A stretch of DNA of 6,293 nt from Gammaproteobacteria bacterium. GTDB lineage: Bacteria > Pseudomonadota > Gammaproteobacteria > Poriferisulfidales > Oxydemutatoraceae. The DNA is taken from NCBI GenBank assembly GCA_007570905.1, contig RKSI01000097.1, forward strand, positions 1 through 6,293. The letters run 5' to 3'. The notes below the pieces were generated by a model. The model had not been told where the DNA came from. It searched no databases and saw only the letters and a list, made by a program, of their open reading frames with translations. Shown piece by piece: positions 5,123 through 6,293 of the stretch (position 1 is the first letter of the stretch; each line of letters starts with the position of its first letter). Position numbers and translations under genes: made by a program.

Positions 5123-6293
5123 CTATTTCTTCCGCACCGGCACCTTCAGTTTCTGGCCGATGCGGATGCGGTCGGACGACAGGCCCGAAAACCGCTTGAT
5201 TCCCGCGACATCGGAGCGGAATTTCAGCGCGATGTCCGACAGCGTGTCGCCGCGCGCGACCGTGTAGTCCCTGACCTTGACCTGCGCCAGCAACAGGCCG
5301 GGCGCGGCGTGCAGGGCGAAGTAGCGCCGGATGCCGGCCAGCAGCGATTCGGCCAGGCGGCGTTGATGGCGGGTTTGCTTCAGTTTCGCTTCCTCATCGC
5401 GGTTGGAAAGGTAGCCGAGTTCCACCAGCACCGACGGCGTGTCGGGCGACTTCAGCACCGCGAAACCGGCGGCCTCGACGCGGCGACTTCGCGTCACGCC
5501 GCTGAAGGCGCGCAACAGCACCGCGGCCAGTTCCGCGCTGCGGTCCATCGCCGCGGTCTGTGAAAGGTCAATCAGAATCGAGGCCAGTGTCTCGTTCTTG
5601 TCCTGCAGGCCGACGCCGCCGACCAGGTCGGCTGCGTTCTCGCGCCGCGCCAGCAGCCGCGCGGCTTCGGTAGAAGCGCCCTTCTCAGACAGCACATAAA
5701 CCGAGGCGCCCCGCACCTTCTTGTTCGGCGCGGCGTCGGCGTGTATCGAGATGAACAGGTCGGCGCGGCGGCGGCGCGCGAATTCAACGCGCTGGCGCAG
5801 CGACAGAAACCGGTCGTCGGTGCGCGTCAGCCGGGCGCTCATGCCGTACTCGCGGTTAATCATGCCGGCGAGGCGTTTCGACACCGCCATCACGATGTCC
5901 TTCTCGCGGGTGCCGCGCACGCCAATCGCACCGGGGTCTTTGCCGCCATGGCCGGGATCCACAACGATAACCGCCTCGCGCAGCGGCGCCGTACTCTCGC
6001 GCGGCGTTGCCGCATTCTTGCGCGGCGCTGCCGCATTCTTGCGCGCCGCCGACCGGCTGCCGCGCGCCGCCGCCGGGTTGCCTTGCGGGAGCGCCGTGTT
6101 GTTGCGCGCCGGCGGTGGCGCGGGCTTGCGCGCCAGCCCGGGCGGATGGCGCACGCTCAGCACAACGCGGTTCGGATGCCGCGGCGGACGCCGTGCCGAA
6201 TACGCGCCGCCGACCGGCGCAGTCAAATCAAACACCAGACGATAGCCACCGCCGCCGCGCCGCGCATGACGCACCCTTCTTATCAACGCGCTG
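5123..6293 (-). CDS. amiB: N-acetylmuramoyl-L-alanine amidase, AmiB type, 5' end outside window
   Basis: This enzyme cuts the amide bond between N-acetylmuramic acid and the stem peptide of periplasmic peptidoglycan, chiefly during daughter-cell separation. Numbering here starts at a TTG at 6286, but the frame is open to the edge and begins inside an AMIN domain (YRLVFDLTAPV at 15-25, RVVLSV at 40-45), so the signal peptide and most of AMIN lie outside. A Pro/Ala/Arg linker (51-104) holds heptad repeats. The Amidase_3 domain (105-325) has zinc ligands H113 (DPGHGG), E128 (TREKD) and H182 (SIHAD), and catalytic E289 (VELGYLSN). The segment at about 215-262 matches the place where AmiB/AmiC carry an autoinhibitory helix released by EnvC- or NlpD-like activators; such control is inferred. 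A C-terminal LysM (341-383, YTVARGDTLSDIA) binds glycan strands. It ends in TAG at 5123 with no clear terminator directly after it. The choice of AmiB over AmiC rests on the LysM and is less certain than the family. Confidence 0.93.
   Translation of the reverse strand, partial: SALIRRVRHARRGGGGYRLVFDLTAPVGGAYSARRPPRHPNRVVLSVRHPPGLARKPAPPPARNNTALPQGNPAAARGSRSAARKNAAAPRKNAATPRESTAPLREAVIVVDPGHGGKDPGAIGVRGTREKDIVMAVSKRLAGMINREYGMSARLTRTDDRFLSLRQRVEFARRRRADLFISIHADAAPNKKVRGASVYVLSEKGASTEAARLLARRENAADLVGGVGLQDKNETLASILIDLSQTAAMDRSAELAAVLLRAFSGVTRSRRVEAAGFAVLKSPDTPSVLVELGYLSNRDEEAKLKQTRHQRRLAESLLAGIRRYFALHAAPGLLLAQVKVRDYTVARGDTLSDIALKFRSDVAGIKRFSGLSSDRIRIGQKLKVPVRKK
5981..6106 (-). repeat. Six 21-bp degenerate tandem repeats in amidase linker
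   Basis: The linker between the AMIN and catalytic domains reads in seven-residue units: RNNTALP, QGNPAAA, RGSRSAA, RKNAAAP, RKNAATP and RESTAPL. The two central copies (6002-6022 and 6023-6043) differ at one base of 21; the outer ones have drifted. The unit is a multiple of three, so copy-number change would only lengthen or shorten the linker. The units are basic and lack hydrophobic positions, so they look disordered rather than coiled-coil. Confidence 0.75.

Noticed and set aside
6284..6286. TTG as the true amidase start
   Set aside because: The frame is open to the window edge and begins mid-AMIN domain without a signal peptide, which a periplasmic amidase needs; the real start lies outside.

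Overview
The window looks like chromosomal DNA of a high-GC proteobacterium, most likely a gammaproteobacterium. All genes lie on the minus strand and read from high to low coordinates: N-acetylmuramoyl-L-alanine amidase (5' end outside the window), rimP, nusA, infB, rbfA (3' end outside the window). The lineage call is inference. It rests on an IF2 with two IF2_N modules plus an IF2-associated segment, a NusA with both C-terminal acidic repeats as in E. coli, and an AmiB-type amidase (AMIN remnant, zinc amidase, LysM).

Layout: 5123-6293 is the amidase, whose linker is built from six 21-bp degenerate tandem repeats. 4895-5122 is the only sizeable intergenic region (228 bp) and holds the main regulatory signals. 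A strong-looking extended -10 sigma70-type promoter (4993-5021) fires towards rimP. About 22 nt after its predicted start comes a textbook intrinsic terminator (4940-4965). A 9-bp perfect inverted repeat (4969-4977 / 4914-4922) encloses that terminator, followed by a good Shine-Dalgarno sequence and rimP. 434-4894 is the tightly packed rimP-nusA-infB block (gaps of 15 and 9 bp), and infB overlaps rbfA by one base. RbfA carries a Gly/Ala/Asn-rich tail made of a 48-bp tandem repeat that runs off the window edge.

The genes form the classic transcription/translation-factor operon. RimP and RbfA mature the 30S subunit, NusA controls RNA polymerase pausing, termination and antitermination, and IF2 brings initiator tRNA to the ribosome. 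The amidase splits septal peptidoglycan and appears to be a separate upstream unit.

I found no wholly new gene system. The most interesting signal is the promoter-terminator-rimP arrangement, which predicts that the operon is controlled by premature termination. NusA, encoded in the same operon, stimulates hairpin termination, so a feedback loop is plausible. Second-tier observations are an Asn-to-Ser change in the IF2 G4 motif (SKID instead of NKID) and repeat expansion in the linkers or tails of three proteins.
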